Part shown: in pieces, positions 1-7,009 of the stretch
How positions within the stretch are numbered: the stretch's first letter is position 1
Layout of the letters: each line of letters opens with the position of its first letter
Source of the DNA: Desulfobacterales bacterium
Lineage (GTDB): Bacteria > Desulfobacterota > Desulfobacteria > Desulfobacterales > Desulfosalsimonadaceae
Assembly: GCA_018399455.1 (NCBI GenBank)
Contig: JAGYOT010000025.1
Span: 1 to 10,408 of the forward strand
Direction of reading: 5' to 3'
DNA: 10,408 bases
The notes under the pieces: generated by a model
Seen by the model: only the letters and a program-made list of their open reading frames with translations
The model's database searches: none
Told to the model about the DNA's origin: nothing
Translations under genes and position numbers: made by a program

Positions 1-47
1 CTGACGAGCTGGTTGCCTTATTGCACAACGAAGCCAAAATTATCTAA
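1..47 (+). CDS. etfB: Electron transfer flavoprotein beta subunit, C-terminal end only (partial)
   Basis: Only the last 14 codons and the TAA stop are in the window; the encoded tail reads DELVALLHNEAKII. A short helical tail ending in an EAK-type motif is common at the C-terminus of EtfB. The next gene, 20 bases downstream, begins like EtfA, which is the usual gene order. EtfB holds AMP and part of the FAD site in the EtfAB heterodimer, which passes electrons from acyl-CoA and other dehydrogenases to membrane carriers. The call depends mostly on the neighbouring gene, because so little of this one is visible. Confidence 0.6.
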   Translation, partial: DELVALLHNEAKII

Positions 48-67
48 CTGAAAAAATGTAAACCGAC

Positions 68-310
68 ATGAGTAAAGTATTAATATATACCGAAAATTTT
101 GATGGCAAATTCAAGAAGTCGTCATTCGAAATCGCTTCCTACGGTGCTGCCATTGCGAAGCAAACCGGTGGATCTGCCATCGCCGTATCCATTGGAAACG
201 TTCAGGACGAAGAGCTGCAACTGTTAGGCAAATATGGTGTCAGCAAAGTACTGTCGTTCAACAACGACCGCCGATCAAGTCCTTCAGGCCATTCACAGAC
301 GGTGGCCTGA
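68..310 (+). CDS. etfA: Electron transfer flavoprotein alpha subunit, truncated after about 67 residues
   Basis: The first ~67 residues (MSKVLIYTENFDGKFKKSSF, then an alternating strand/helix pattern with GKYGVSKVL near residues 54-62) match the N-terminal Rossmann-like domain of EtfA. A full EtfA is about 320 residues and binds FAD through its C-terminal domain, which is absent here. From about residue 68 (near base 270) the frame reads unrelated, low-quality sequence and stops at 308-310. At the same point a glycosyltransferase coding frame becomes active in another frame, so this is a sharp join rather than a point mutation. The product as drawn could not bind FAD. The start is the first ATG, 20 bases after etfB; the Shine-Dalgarno match is weak, consistent with coupling to etfB. 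Confidence 0.8.
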   Translation: MSKVLIYTENFDGKFKKSSFEIASYGAAIAKQTGGSAIAVSIGNVQDEELQLLGKYGVSKVLSFNNDRRSSPSGHSQTVA

Positions 311-1478
311 GGGATGTGACATCCTGCATGTACACAATCCCCTGCTGGCCAAAAATTCCCGTTTATTAGGGATTCTTGAACACCTCCAGGCGGATGGGAT
401 ACGGCTGCTTCTCCAGATCCATGACTTTGCCGAAGACGGCAGGCCGAATGCATATTACAGCAGCAGCAAATATACCGAAAACTGTCACTACTGTGTGATC
501 AATTCCAGGGATTATGGCATCCTGCTTTCGGCCGGTCTTGTGGAAAAAGGCCTTCACCTGCTTCCGAACATGGTCACTCCCATTGAGCCCAAACCGGGAA
601 AGCCAGAGGATAAAAAATTCATTCTGTATCCGGTCCGTGCCATTCGGCGCAAGAACATCGGAGAGGCTGTTTTATTAACGCTTTTGTCTGAGCCCGGGAC
701 CCGGCTTGCCGTCACTCTGGCGCCTGACAGCCCGCAAGATCAGACACCGTATAAAAGCTGGCTGCGATTTGCTGAAAAAAACCGTCTGTCCGTGCTTTTC
801 GAAGCCTCCCGTCGCTATCGGTTTGAAGATCTGCTCAAATCAGCGGAAAGCCTCGTCACCACAAGCATAACTGAGGGGTTTGGCTTTTCCTTTCTGGAGC
901 CATGGACTGCGGGCCGGTTTCTCGCGGGCCGCAAGCTGGCTGATATCTGCCGGGATTTCGAAGAGAACGGACTGCGGCTGGATCACCTGTACGAGCGTCT
1001 GATGATACCGCTTTCAGCTTTCGATGAGAATCTGTTTTTCGACAGATGGCTGTCGTGTATAAAAAAAAACGTCGATCGGTTCGGTGTCCCAATGGGCACA
1101 GCCATGCTTCGCGAAAGCTACCGGGATATGACCAAAAACGATTGGGTTGACTTCGGCCTCCTGGATGAGCCTCTCCAGCAACAGGCAATGGAACGGGTAA
1201 TCGCCGACACTCAGCTCCGGCGCGCCATCCGCGATCATAACCCGTTGATCCGCGGCTGGCTTTACCCGCCGGATCGAAACGAACGCATTGCAGATAACCG
1301 CAATGCCGTATCAGCCTGCTACAACAAGGATGTCTACCGCGAAAGACTGATGGCTGTTTACAAAACCGTTATGACCGTCGATGTTGTCCAAAAAATCGAT
1401 AAGGCCCGACTGGCACGGGCTTTTTTGCGTCCGGAAACCTTTAGTCTGCTCAAATGGGGCGAATATGGATTACCTTGA
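234..1478 (+). CDS. GT-B fold glycosyltransferase (GT4-like), N-terminus missing
   Basis: The real coding content begins around base 270, at ADQVLQAIHRRW. The first 12 residues from the ATG at 234 are etfA sequence read out of frame, so this start is not native. What remains resembles a GT-B glycosyltransferase: a CDILHVHNP strand (residues 28-36) from the end of the N-terminal domain, then a C-terminal domain with a basic RRKNIGEA motif (138-145) and an E-x7-E signature in TEGFGFSFLEPW (E214 and E222), which binds the sugar-nucleotide in GT4-type retaining enzymes. Roughly the first 80-100 residues are missing, so the acceptor-binding part is incomplete. The end overlaps the start of the HAD gene by 14 bases, which suggests translational coupling. 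Donor and acceptor cannot be told from sequence. Confidence 0.7.
   Translation: MVSAKYCRSTTTADQVLQAIHRRWPEGCDILHVHNPLLAKNSRLLGILEHLQADGIRLLLQIHDFAEDGRPNAYYSSSKYTENCHYCVINSRDYGILLSAGLVEKGLHLLPNMVTPIEPKPGKPEDKKFILYPVRAIRRKNIGEAVLLTLLSEPGTRLAVTLAPDSPQDQTPYKSWLRFAEKNRLSVLFEASRRYRFEDLLKSAESLVTTSITEGFGFSFLEPWTAGRFLAGRKLADICRDFEENGLRLDHLYERLMIPLSAFDENLFFDRWLSCIKKNVDRFGVPMGTAMLRESYRDMTKNDWVDFGLLDEPLQQQAMERVIADTQLRRAIRDHNPLIRGWLYPPDRNERIADNRNAVSACYNKDVYRERLMAVYKTVMTVDVVQKIDKARLARAFLRPETFSLLKWGEYGLP
1401..1426 (+). terminator. Terminator-like hairpin inside the glycosyltransferase coding region
   Basis: GCCCG at 1404-1408 pairs with CGGGC at 1416-1420 around a 7-base loop. Flanking A-A-G can pair with T-T-T, and six T residues follow at 1421-1426. 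This is the form of an intrinsic terminator, but it lies about 50 bases before the stop codon of an operon gene. It may be a coincidence of the codons, or an attenuator that reduces transcription into the HAD gene and the activator. Confidence 0.3.
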
Positions 1479-2325
1479 CCTGATTGCCCGGTACCTTTCA
1501 CCCATTTCCCCCGTTCCCACCGGCCAGAGCCCGGGAGGAAGGCTGAAAGCTCCGGTCAAAAACGTTTTGTTTGATGTTTACGGCACACTTTTTATCAGCC
1601 GGTCCGGTGATATTCATATGGCCCGGCAATGCACTGAAACCGGTGCCCAACTTGGTATGCTGTTAAAAACTTATAATTATCCGGGATCAGCCAAAGAATT
1701 GATAGATGCGGTTTTTCGGAAAATATCAGATACCCATGAAAAACTGCGTCAGCAGGGCACGGATTATCCGGAAGTCCAGATCGACAGGATCTGGCGTGAT
1801 GTTATAGGCGCTCCGGACATTGAAACCGCCCGCCGGTTTGCCATAGAATTTGAAATGATCGTCAATCCATGCTATTCCATGCCACATGTGGCAGAGGTGT
1901 TTTCAGCATTTAAGCAGAACGGAATCAGAATGGGGATCATCTCCAATGCACAGTTTTTTACGCCGCTGCTTTTTCAGGTGCTTTTGGGCGCGCCGCCGGA
2001 AGGTCTTGGGTTTTCGCAAAACCTGATTTTTTATTCATACCGCCTTGGCGTTGCAAAACCCTCCGGGCTGCTTTTTCAACTGGCGGCCGCGGAACTGGGC
2101 AGGCTTGGATTTAAACCCGGGACAGCGGTTTACGTAGGAAACGATATGCGCAATGATATCCTGCCGGCCTTATCCGAGGGCTTTCAAACCGCGCTTTTTG
2201 CAGGCGATCAGCGATCGCTTCGGCTACGGCCCGAGGACCCCGGATGTGCCGCCGTCCGACCTGATCTCGTTATCACCGACTGGCATCAGATCATCGGCCA
2301 AGTCCTAGACCTGAAAACTCAGTAG
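1465..2325 (+). CDS. HAD superfamily hydrolase with a D-x-Y-G-T nucleophile motif
   Basis: This is a 286-residue protein with all four HAD motifs. Motif I is FDVYGTL with nucleophile D37. Motif II is GIISNAQ (S160), motif III is the lysine in GVAKPSG (K198), and motif IV is YVGNDMRND (D227, D231). The region between motifs I and II (about 45-140) is a helical C1-type cap. Position D+2 is Tyr instead of the Asp of most HAD phosphatases; Tyr at this place is found in L-2-haloacid dehalogenases and some other HAD enzymes. The first ~30 residues (DYLDLIARYL) are an extra N-terminal segment. I chose the ATG at 1465, preceded by GGGG, over one at 1381 that would lie deep inside the upstream gene. 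Being coupled to a glycosyltransferase, it could process a phosphorylated sugar product, but that is inference. Confidence 0.85.
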   Translation: MDYLDLIARYLSPISPVPTGQSPGGRLKAPVKNVLFDVYGTLFISRSGDIHMARQCTETGAQLGMLLKTYNYPGSAKELIDAVFRKISDTHEKLRQQGTDYPEVQIDRIWRDVIGAPDIETARRFAIEFEMIVNPCYSMPHVAEVFSAFKQNGIRMGIISNAQFFTPLLFQVLLGAPPEGLGFSQNLIFYSYRLGVAKPSGLLFQLAAAELGRLGFKPGTAVYVGNDMRNDILPALSEGFQTALFAGDQRSLRLRPEDPGCAAVRPDLVITDWHQIIGQVLDLKTQ

Positions 2326-2399
2326 CGCCCGTCCTTGACCGGTATCGTATGTGGATTGACGCTCAGCAACAGAACCCCCAACTCAAGTGAGACGGAGTT

Positions 2400-3950
2400 A
2401 TGACCGAACAGCTAAGCGGCCGTGACCGCGATTTTTTTACCCTGGTCAGCCGGGCCGGGTTTATCAACCCATTCAGCGACGAACGTATCGAGCTTGAGCT
2501 TAAAATCGCCGGGCTGTCCCCCGCGGCCTCACGGGAGGATCGTACCAAAGGCCTGGTAGACGTGCTCAGTGCCCGCATTGCAGAGCTTGAAGAGGCTGAA
2601 AAAGCAAACATCACCCTCTATGCCGGAGAAGACCGGAGAATCATGGAGAAGGTCTTTCTGGTTGAACTCTTCTACCAATTCAAGGACAAGTTTGATGAAC
2701 TGATCAAGAACCAGATCGAAAGCAGCACGGTTTCAGCCAAGATTCCGTTTTATAATGAAATCCTTGCCGCCATGACCCACCGCGGATTTGAGGAGGAGGC
2801 TTTTAAGCGCTATTTCGCCCTTGCCTTTCAGATTCGAAGGGCCTTCTATTTTATCGACCGCAGCCTCGTGGGCAACAGCCCCAGCATGAGAATGCTTCGC
2901 TGGAGCCTTTGGAACAACGTATTTACCCATAATATCGATCTGTATGACCGATACCTGCGTAAACGCATGGAAGATTTTTCAACGCTTCTTTTGGGCGAGA
3001 CCGGAACAGGCAAGGGCGCAGCGGCCCAGGCTATAGGCCGCTCCGGTTTTATCCCTCTGGACCGGCGCAGAAAAATATTCGTGGAAAGCTTCACCCAATC
3101 CTTTATTTCGCTCAACCTCTCACAGTTCCCGGAGACACTCATTGAATCGGCTCTGTTCGGCCACAAGAAAGGCGCCTTTACAGGAGCCGTGGAAGACTAC
3201 CAGGGCGTGTTTGACCGGTGCAGTCCTTATGGGGCCATATTGCTGGACGAAATCGGAGAAGTCTCCTATCCGATTCAGATCAAACTGCTTCAGGTACTGC
3301 AGGAGCGAATTTTTAGTCCGGTGGGAAGCCAGAAGCAAAGCCGCTTCCACGGTCGGGTGATCGCCGCCACCAACCGGTCAAAGGAGGAAATACGGGGCAA
3401 AACAGGCTTCCGGGACGACTTTTACTACCGGCTCTGCTCGGATATTATTATCGTCCCGCCCCTTCGGAAAAGGATTCAGGAAAACCCGAAGGAATTGGAC
3501 CTTCTGCTTTCAAAAACGGTGGAACGCCTGATCGGCCAACCTTCTCCCGAGCTTGTGGAAATGATCCGCGGCGTCATTGATTCCCAGCTTCAACCCGATT
3601 ACCCATGGCCCGGAAACGTTCGGGAGCTTGAGCAGTGCACACGCCGGGTTCTGCTAAAAGGGGTTTATACCGGAGAATTTGAGTTTAAGGAGGTTGAACT
3701 GGACCGAAAGCTGATCAATGGAATTGAGAAAGGCAGCATTGACGCGGCATCCCTGGTTTCAGGCTACTGCTATCTCCTCTATCAGAGGTACCAGACCTTT
3801 GAAGAAGTCGCACGCCGCACCGCCCTTGACCGCCGGACGGTAAAAAAATATATCCAGGATTGGAGTCCGGAGCCGGACGATAAGGCGGATGCCAATGAAT
3901 CAATGATATTGCAAACGCCCAATGGGATCGACAATAAGGACAACAACTGA
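2400..3950 (+). CDS. Sigma-54-interacting transcriptional activator (AAA+), unusual N-terminal domain
   Basis: This 516-residue protein has a complete sigma-54 activator AAA+ domain: Walker A GETGTGKG (199-206), the sigma-54 contact loop GAFTGA (258-263), Walker B ILLDE (280-284), sensor I VIAATNR (320-326), an arginine-finger region FRDDFYYRL (337-345) and sensor II WPGNVREL (403-410). It should hydrolyse ATP to remodel RNA polymerase-sigma-54. The ~190-residue N-terminal region is mostly helical and shows no receiver, GAF, PAS or V4R motif that I recognise. The C-terminus has a helix-turn-helix at about 465-486 (TFEEVARRTALDRRTVKKYI), which is not a classic Fis-type one, then an acidic tail. 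The start is the first ATG, with AAGTGAG 8 bases upstream. The stop overlaps the next gene as CTGA. Targets are unknown; the adjacent glycosyltransferase/HAD genes are the first candidates. Confidence 0.92.
   Translation: MTEQLSGRDRDFFTLVSRAGFINPFSDERIELELKIAGLSPAASREDRTKGLVDVLSARIAELEEAEKANITLYAGEDRRIMEKVFLVELFYQFKDKFDELIKNQIESSTVSAKIPFYNEILAAMTHRGFEEEAFKRYFALAFQIRRAFYFIDRSLVGNSPSMRMLRWSLWNNVFTHNIDLYDRYLRKRMEDFSTLLLGETGTGKGAAAQAIGRSGFIPLDRRRKIFVESFTQSFISLNLSQFPETLIESALFGHKKGAFTGAVEDYQGVFDRCSPYGAILLDEIGEVSYPIQIKLLQVLQERIFSPVGSQKQSRFHGRVIAATNRSKEEIRGKTGFRDDFYYRLCSDIIIVPPLRKRIQENPKELDLLLSKTVERLIGQPSPELVEMIRGVIDSQLQPDYPWPGNVRELEQCTRRVLLKGVYTGEFEFKEVELDRKLINGIEKGSIDAASLVSGYCYLLYQRYQTFEEVARRTALDRRTVKKYIQDWSPEPDDKADANESMILQTPNGIDNKDNN
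3936..3949 (+). promoter_or_regulatory. Ribosome binding site and CTG start for the DUF3786 gene
   Basis: AAGGA at 3936-3940 lies 6 bases before a CTG at 3947-3949. The CTG overlaps the TGA stop of the activator gene as CTGA, the same geometry as the common ATGA overlap of coupled genes. The frame is closed by TAA at 3935-3937. No ATG or GTG occurs between that stop and the conserved NYEKIAK segment, and the first TTG (4004) lies after it. Confidence 0.55.
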
Positions 3951-4306
3951 CCGACAACTATGAAAAAATTGCCAAATCCAACCTGCAGCGGCTTTATTCC
4001 GATTTGCCGGCGGATCTGGCCGATACGCTCCCGGCCCGAAAGGAAAAAGACCGGTTTGTTTTCCAGGCTTTTGGTGAGACCTGCGTTATCACACCGCAGG
4101 GCGTCCAGCTTGGACCGGACGGACAGTCCTCCGTAGTAAAGCTTTTGCTCACACTTTATGCGTTGAACGCCAATACAGAAAAAACCCTGCTGGAGCCGTT
4201 TCAGGCTTATAAAGATTTCCCGGACAGCGGCCCCTATGCAGCTGCGTTTACCAGCCATACGGAACAGGTCCGGCATCTCTCAAAATTCAAATGCCAGCTC
4301 TGTTAG
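3947..4306 (+). CDS. DUF3786 domain protein, truncated at the 3' end
   Basis: Read from CTG 3947, the protein starts TDNYEKIAKSNLQRLYSDLP and continues through VFQAFGETCVITPQGVQL and VKLLLTLYALNA to GPYAAAFTSHTEQV. This resembles the N-terminal part of DUF3786 proteins of anaerobic bacteria and archaea, whose function is unknown. Members are usually about 200 residues. Here the likeness stops near residue 108 (about base 4270), and the last ten or so residues are the reverse strand of the neighbouring porin gene's 3' end. About 80-90 residues therefore seem to be missing. The CTGA overlap suggests that translation depends on the activator gene. A TTG start at 4004 would give 100 residues but would lose the conserved NYEKIAK segment. 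Confidence 0.65.
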   Translation: MTDNYEKIAKSNLQRLYSDLPADLADTLPARKEKDRFVFQAFGETCVITPQGVQLGPDGQSSVVKLLLTLYALNANTEKTLLEPFQAYKDFPDSGPYAAAFTSHTEQVRHLSKFKCQLC

Positions 4307-5443
4307 CACGGTATACCGGCTTTCGCCGGCAACCTCGGCATACTCTTCCGGCCTGTAGCCGCTTCCGGCAAAATCAGCCTTATCGTAATGCCTGTCATAC
4401 ATGTACTCAACCGCCCAGGACGCATTTGGGAAAAGATCCACAGAAAGCCCGGCGGCATATCGTTTTTTCGGAGGCGTGTCCTTGATGTGGTTTCCGGAAA
4501 CGGCTTCGTTTGTGCCCTGATATGCCATGGCACAGGTAGTTTCACGCCCCAACAAGTCAAACGTGTATCCCATCTCCAGGTTCCAGACGCAGGGTTCGGC
4601 GCCTTCGTTGTCAAACTGCATCTCGACGGATTCAAATGCATCCAGCGCCGTAAGGTACTCGGCAATCAAAGTAAGCCTTTTAAAGCCAAGGAAGGAATAA
4701 ACTCCAAGACCCGCCACATAATTATCTATGGTTTCCGTGGCGAGCAGATCCGGCGTGTTCCCGGCATCAGCGAAATTATCAATAAAGCTTGCCCCGAAAT
4801 CCAGGTTCATGGAGCCAAATCTGATGTTATAGGCGGCAGAAAAAGAGAAATTTTCCAGATGATCGTCTTCATCTGCAATTTCATCCACATCGCCGTTGTA
4901 AAGACAGGCCGTTATGTCCAAACCGCCCCGTTTGATACCAATCATTCCGGCCTCTTCCCTGAGCCTGCCAAAACTCTCGGTAAGTGAATCCTCGATCAAG
5001 CCGGTTTTGAAGCTGCCGAAGGGAATGGCCGCAAACCTGCCGAATTTGCCATAAGCCTCGAAAAAATTTATATTCTCGACAGTGATTCGTGCCGCCTCTA
5101 CCTCCATGCCGGATTGTTCAGAATCGTACTCAAGTTCCAGATACCCTGAAACCCAGTTGTTGAGCTTGCGTTTCATGGAGACCTCAATCGTGTCCACATA
5201 GAGATCAAGATCCTCGCCCCGGCCCTCCCAATACGAATCAAAGGGTTCATCCCGCGTATTGAGCTCCGCGTCCAGATTCAGACGTTCCATTATATCGCGG
5301 TTCTTCCCGTGGCCGGCATTCTCATCCTCCCATGCCTCAATCCGGCGTTCCACTACGGAAAAACCCTGGCTCCGGACCGAGCTTTGCTGCACAAAAACAA
5401 GGGCCACCACCAATGCCGCGGCCAGCAAAGGCTTTTTCCTCAT
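4280..5443 (-). CDS. LbtU-like siderophore porin, outer-membrane beta-barrel
   Basis: This 387-residue protein starts with a signal peptide (MRKKPLLAAALVVALVFVQQ, probable cleavage near residue 25). A short, partly charged region follows, then alternating amphipathic strands: IEVSMKRKLNNWVSGYLELEY, YGKFGRFAAIPFGSF, then GGLDITACLYNGD. It ends in the aromatic beta-signal LTELAFEF, typical of barrels inserted by Bam. The pattern of a periodic strand, the LNNWVSG segment, the GRF..IPFGSF element and the YNGD turn fits the LbtU family, named after the Legionella legiobactin receptor. Unlike TonB receptors it lacks a plug domain. GGGAAG lies upstream of the ATG. It follows the diadenylate cyclase gene by 121 bases on the same strand and may be the last gene of that unit. 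The substrate is not known; iron-chelate uptake is inferred from the family name. Confidence 0.7.
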   Translation of the reverse strand: MRKKPLLAAALVVALVFVQQSSVRSQGFSVVERRIEAWEDENAGHGKNRDIMERLNLDAELNTRDEPFDSYWEGRGEDLDLYVDTIEVSMKRKLNNWVSGYLELEYDSEQSGMEVEAARITVENINFFEAYGKFGRFAAIPFGSFKTGLIEDSLTESFGRLREEAGMIGIKRGGLDITACLYNGDVDEIADEDDHLENFSFSAAYNIRFGSMNLDFGASFIDNFADAGNTPDLLATETIDNYVAGLGVYSFLGFKRLTLIAEYLTALDAFESVEMQFDNEGAEPCVWNLEMGYTFDLLGRETTCAMAYQGTNEAVSGNHIKDTPPKKRYAAGLSVDLFPNASWAVEYMYDRHYDKADFAGSGYRPEEYAEVAGESRYTVLTELAFEF

Positions 5444-5564
5444 TCCTTTCTTCCCTGTTTACTCCTGCCGGGATGTATTTCAGACCTGTCCCCGCCTCCT
5501 ATTACTCCGCCTCTGCCGAGAAGAACGCATACGGAAAATGAACACTGCAGTAAACCGCCCGGGG

Positions 5565-7004
5565 CTAAAGGGGCTCCCGTTCGCCCATCACGTAACGAAC
5601 CTCGATCCTGTCCTCTCCGGGCTCGGCGACCTGCAAAGAAGGGGGTTCCAGGAGGAGCTTGGTGAAAAACGTTCCCGAAGATTCAAGTTTCCCGGCGTCC
5701 ACCGGCTCCGTATAGACCGTATGAAGGGCTTCCAACTGCCGGCTGGCGCCGACCAGGCGGATGGTTGAAGGAGATAGACCGGCGGACTTTATCAGCATGC
5801 CCTCAGGCGGCCGTCCCACCCAGTTAACCTGAACGGGAAATTCCTTGACCGCCATCTTGTCCAGATTTACTGTCAGAATGGTCGGCTCCATTCGGTTTAA
5901 ACGGATACCGGGGGGCAGGCTCACGTTTTTGCTGCTCAGATTGAATGTATTTGCTCCGATATCCGCCTGCCCCAAATCGACCGCAACCTTAACCTGGTCC
6001 GGCTGTATGTTTTTGATCAGAGGGCCGGCGCCGCTGAGATAAAGATTGACCATACTTGCTGAGGTGCCAAAAACGTCAAGACCGGCCTCCCGGTTGGCGA
6101 ATTCAACCGGCACCTCGATGGCCCGGAGTGTCTCCATGCCTTTGGTAAAACTAAACCATATCCCGCCCATGCAAACCAGGCATATGAGGCCTGCGGCCGT
6201 CAATTCCACGGTTTCTCGTTTTACACCCTTTGCAGGCTCGCCGGTGATGCCAAGATGCCGGCGAAGCTTATTCCGCAGTTCCCGGGCATCATGGATTTCT
6301 GTTATTTCATCACCCTCGGTCAGAACAATATTGCCGGTCTCCTCGGATACGACGATAACCATGGCGTCCGAGTTCTGAGCGAGCCCCAGGGCCGCCCTGT
6401 GCCGGGTGCCGAACCGTCTGGGAAGATCCTGCCGCAGAGAAAGCGGCAGGATGACACCCACCCGGGTGATCCTTCGGCCCTCGACCAAAACCGCCCCGTC
6501 ATGAACGGGATTGCCCTTCCAGAAAACAGAAAGCAGCATTTCCTTTGATATCAGCCCCTGCCACTCAACCCCGCCCTGGACCAGGTTCCGGACGTCCTCC
6601 TTTCCCGGCAAAATAATGAGAGCCCCCGTCCGGCGACGGGACAATTCGTTGACACTTTCAGTCAAAATATCGACGGGCGTCAGGGTGTTCTTCCTCGGAA
6701 TCCCCCAAAGAATAGCCTGCAGATTCTGTGCCTGAAGCACGTTTCGGATTTCGTTTCGGAAAATAATAATAATGATCAAAGCGGCGGCCGCGATAATCCC
6801 CTGCATGGCCCAGCTTGTCACGACAAGCCCCATTTGGGTGGCCACCCGCTGAAACAGCCAGAAAAAGGCCAACCCTACCATCACGCGCATCACCTGAGTG
6901 CCGCGAAACAAAACATAAAAGCGGAAGAGAATGTAGGCGTTGAGCAGGATATCAATCACATCCTGCCACCGGATCACACTGGTCAAGGGTTCTAATGGGG
7001 TCAT
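5565..7004 (-). CDS. dacA: Diadenylate cyclase (CdaA/DacA type) fused to YbbR repeats
   Basis: This 479-residue protein should make c-di-AMP from two ATP. It has three N-terminal membrane segments (about 15-33, 38-55, 62-83), as in CdaA. The DAC (DisA_N) domain follows at about 90-250, with the DGA motif (169-171, in NPVHDGAVLV) and the RHR motif (201-203, in GTRHRAALGL), both needed for catalysis. A fourth hydrophobic segment (about 268-287) then leads into two YbbR-type repeats (about 296-385 and 386-475), which would lie outside the inner membrane. In Firmicutes these are two proteins, CdaA and its regulator CdaR; here one chain carries both. The ATG lies 5 bases after the stop of the DUF2914 gene and has no clear Shine-Dalgarno, which suggests translational coupling. 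The more usual neighbours ftsH, folP and glmM are absent from this window. Confidence 0.92.
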   Translation of the reverse strand: MTPLEPLTSVIRWQDVIDILLNAYILFRFYVLFRGTQVMRVMVGLAFFWLFQRVATQMGLVVTSWAMQGIIAAAALIIIIIFRNEIRNVLQAQNLQAILWGIPRKNTLTPVDILTESVNELSRRRTGALIILPGKEDVRNLVQGGVEWQGLISKEMLLSVFWKGNPVHDGAVLVEGRRITRVGVILPLSLRQDLPRRFGTRHRAALGLAQNSDAMVIVVSEETGNIVLTEGDEITEIHDARELRNKLRRHLGITGEPAKGVKRETVELTAAGLICLVCMGGIWFSFTKGMETLRAIEVPVEFANREAGLDVFGTSASMVNLYLSGAGPLIKNIQPDQVKVAVDLGQADIGANTFNLSSKNVSLPPGIRLNRMEPTILTVNLDKMAVKEFPVQVNWVGRPPEGMLIKSAGLSPSTIRLVGASRQLEALHTVYTEPVDAGKLESSGTFFTKLLLEPPSLQVAEPGEDRIEVRYVMGEREPL

Positions 7005-7009
7005 AGGCG

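Noticed and set aside
1411..1432. TGGCAC followed by TTTTGC, resembling a sigma-54 promoter
   Set aside because: The distance between the GG and GC elements is 13 bases rather than the 10 needed, and it lies inside a coding region.
1381..1464. Longer N-terminus for the HAD protein starting at 1381
   Set aside because: The extra 28 residues read through the glycosyltransferase 3' end in another frame; the ATG at 1465 has better spacing and a purine-rich site.
3960..3962. ATG as start for the gene after the activator
   Set aside because: It is in the wrong frame for the DUF3786 sequence.
4388..4987. 199-residue plus-strand reading frame
   Set aside because: It is opposite the porin gene, whose protein has a signal peptide, barrel strands and a proper C-terminal signal; the plus-strand product has none.
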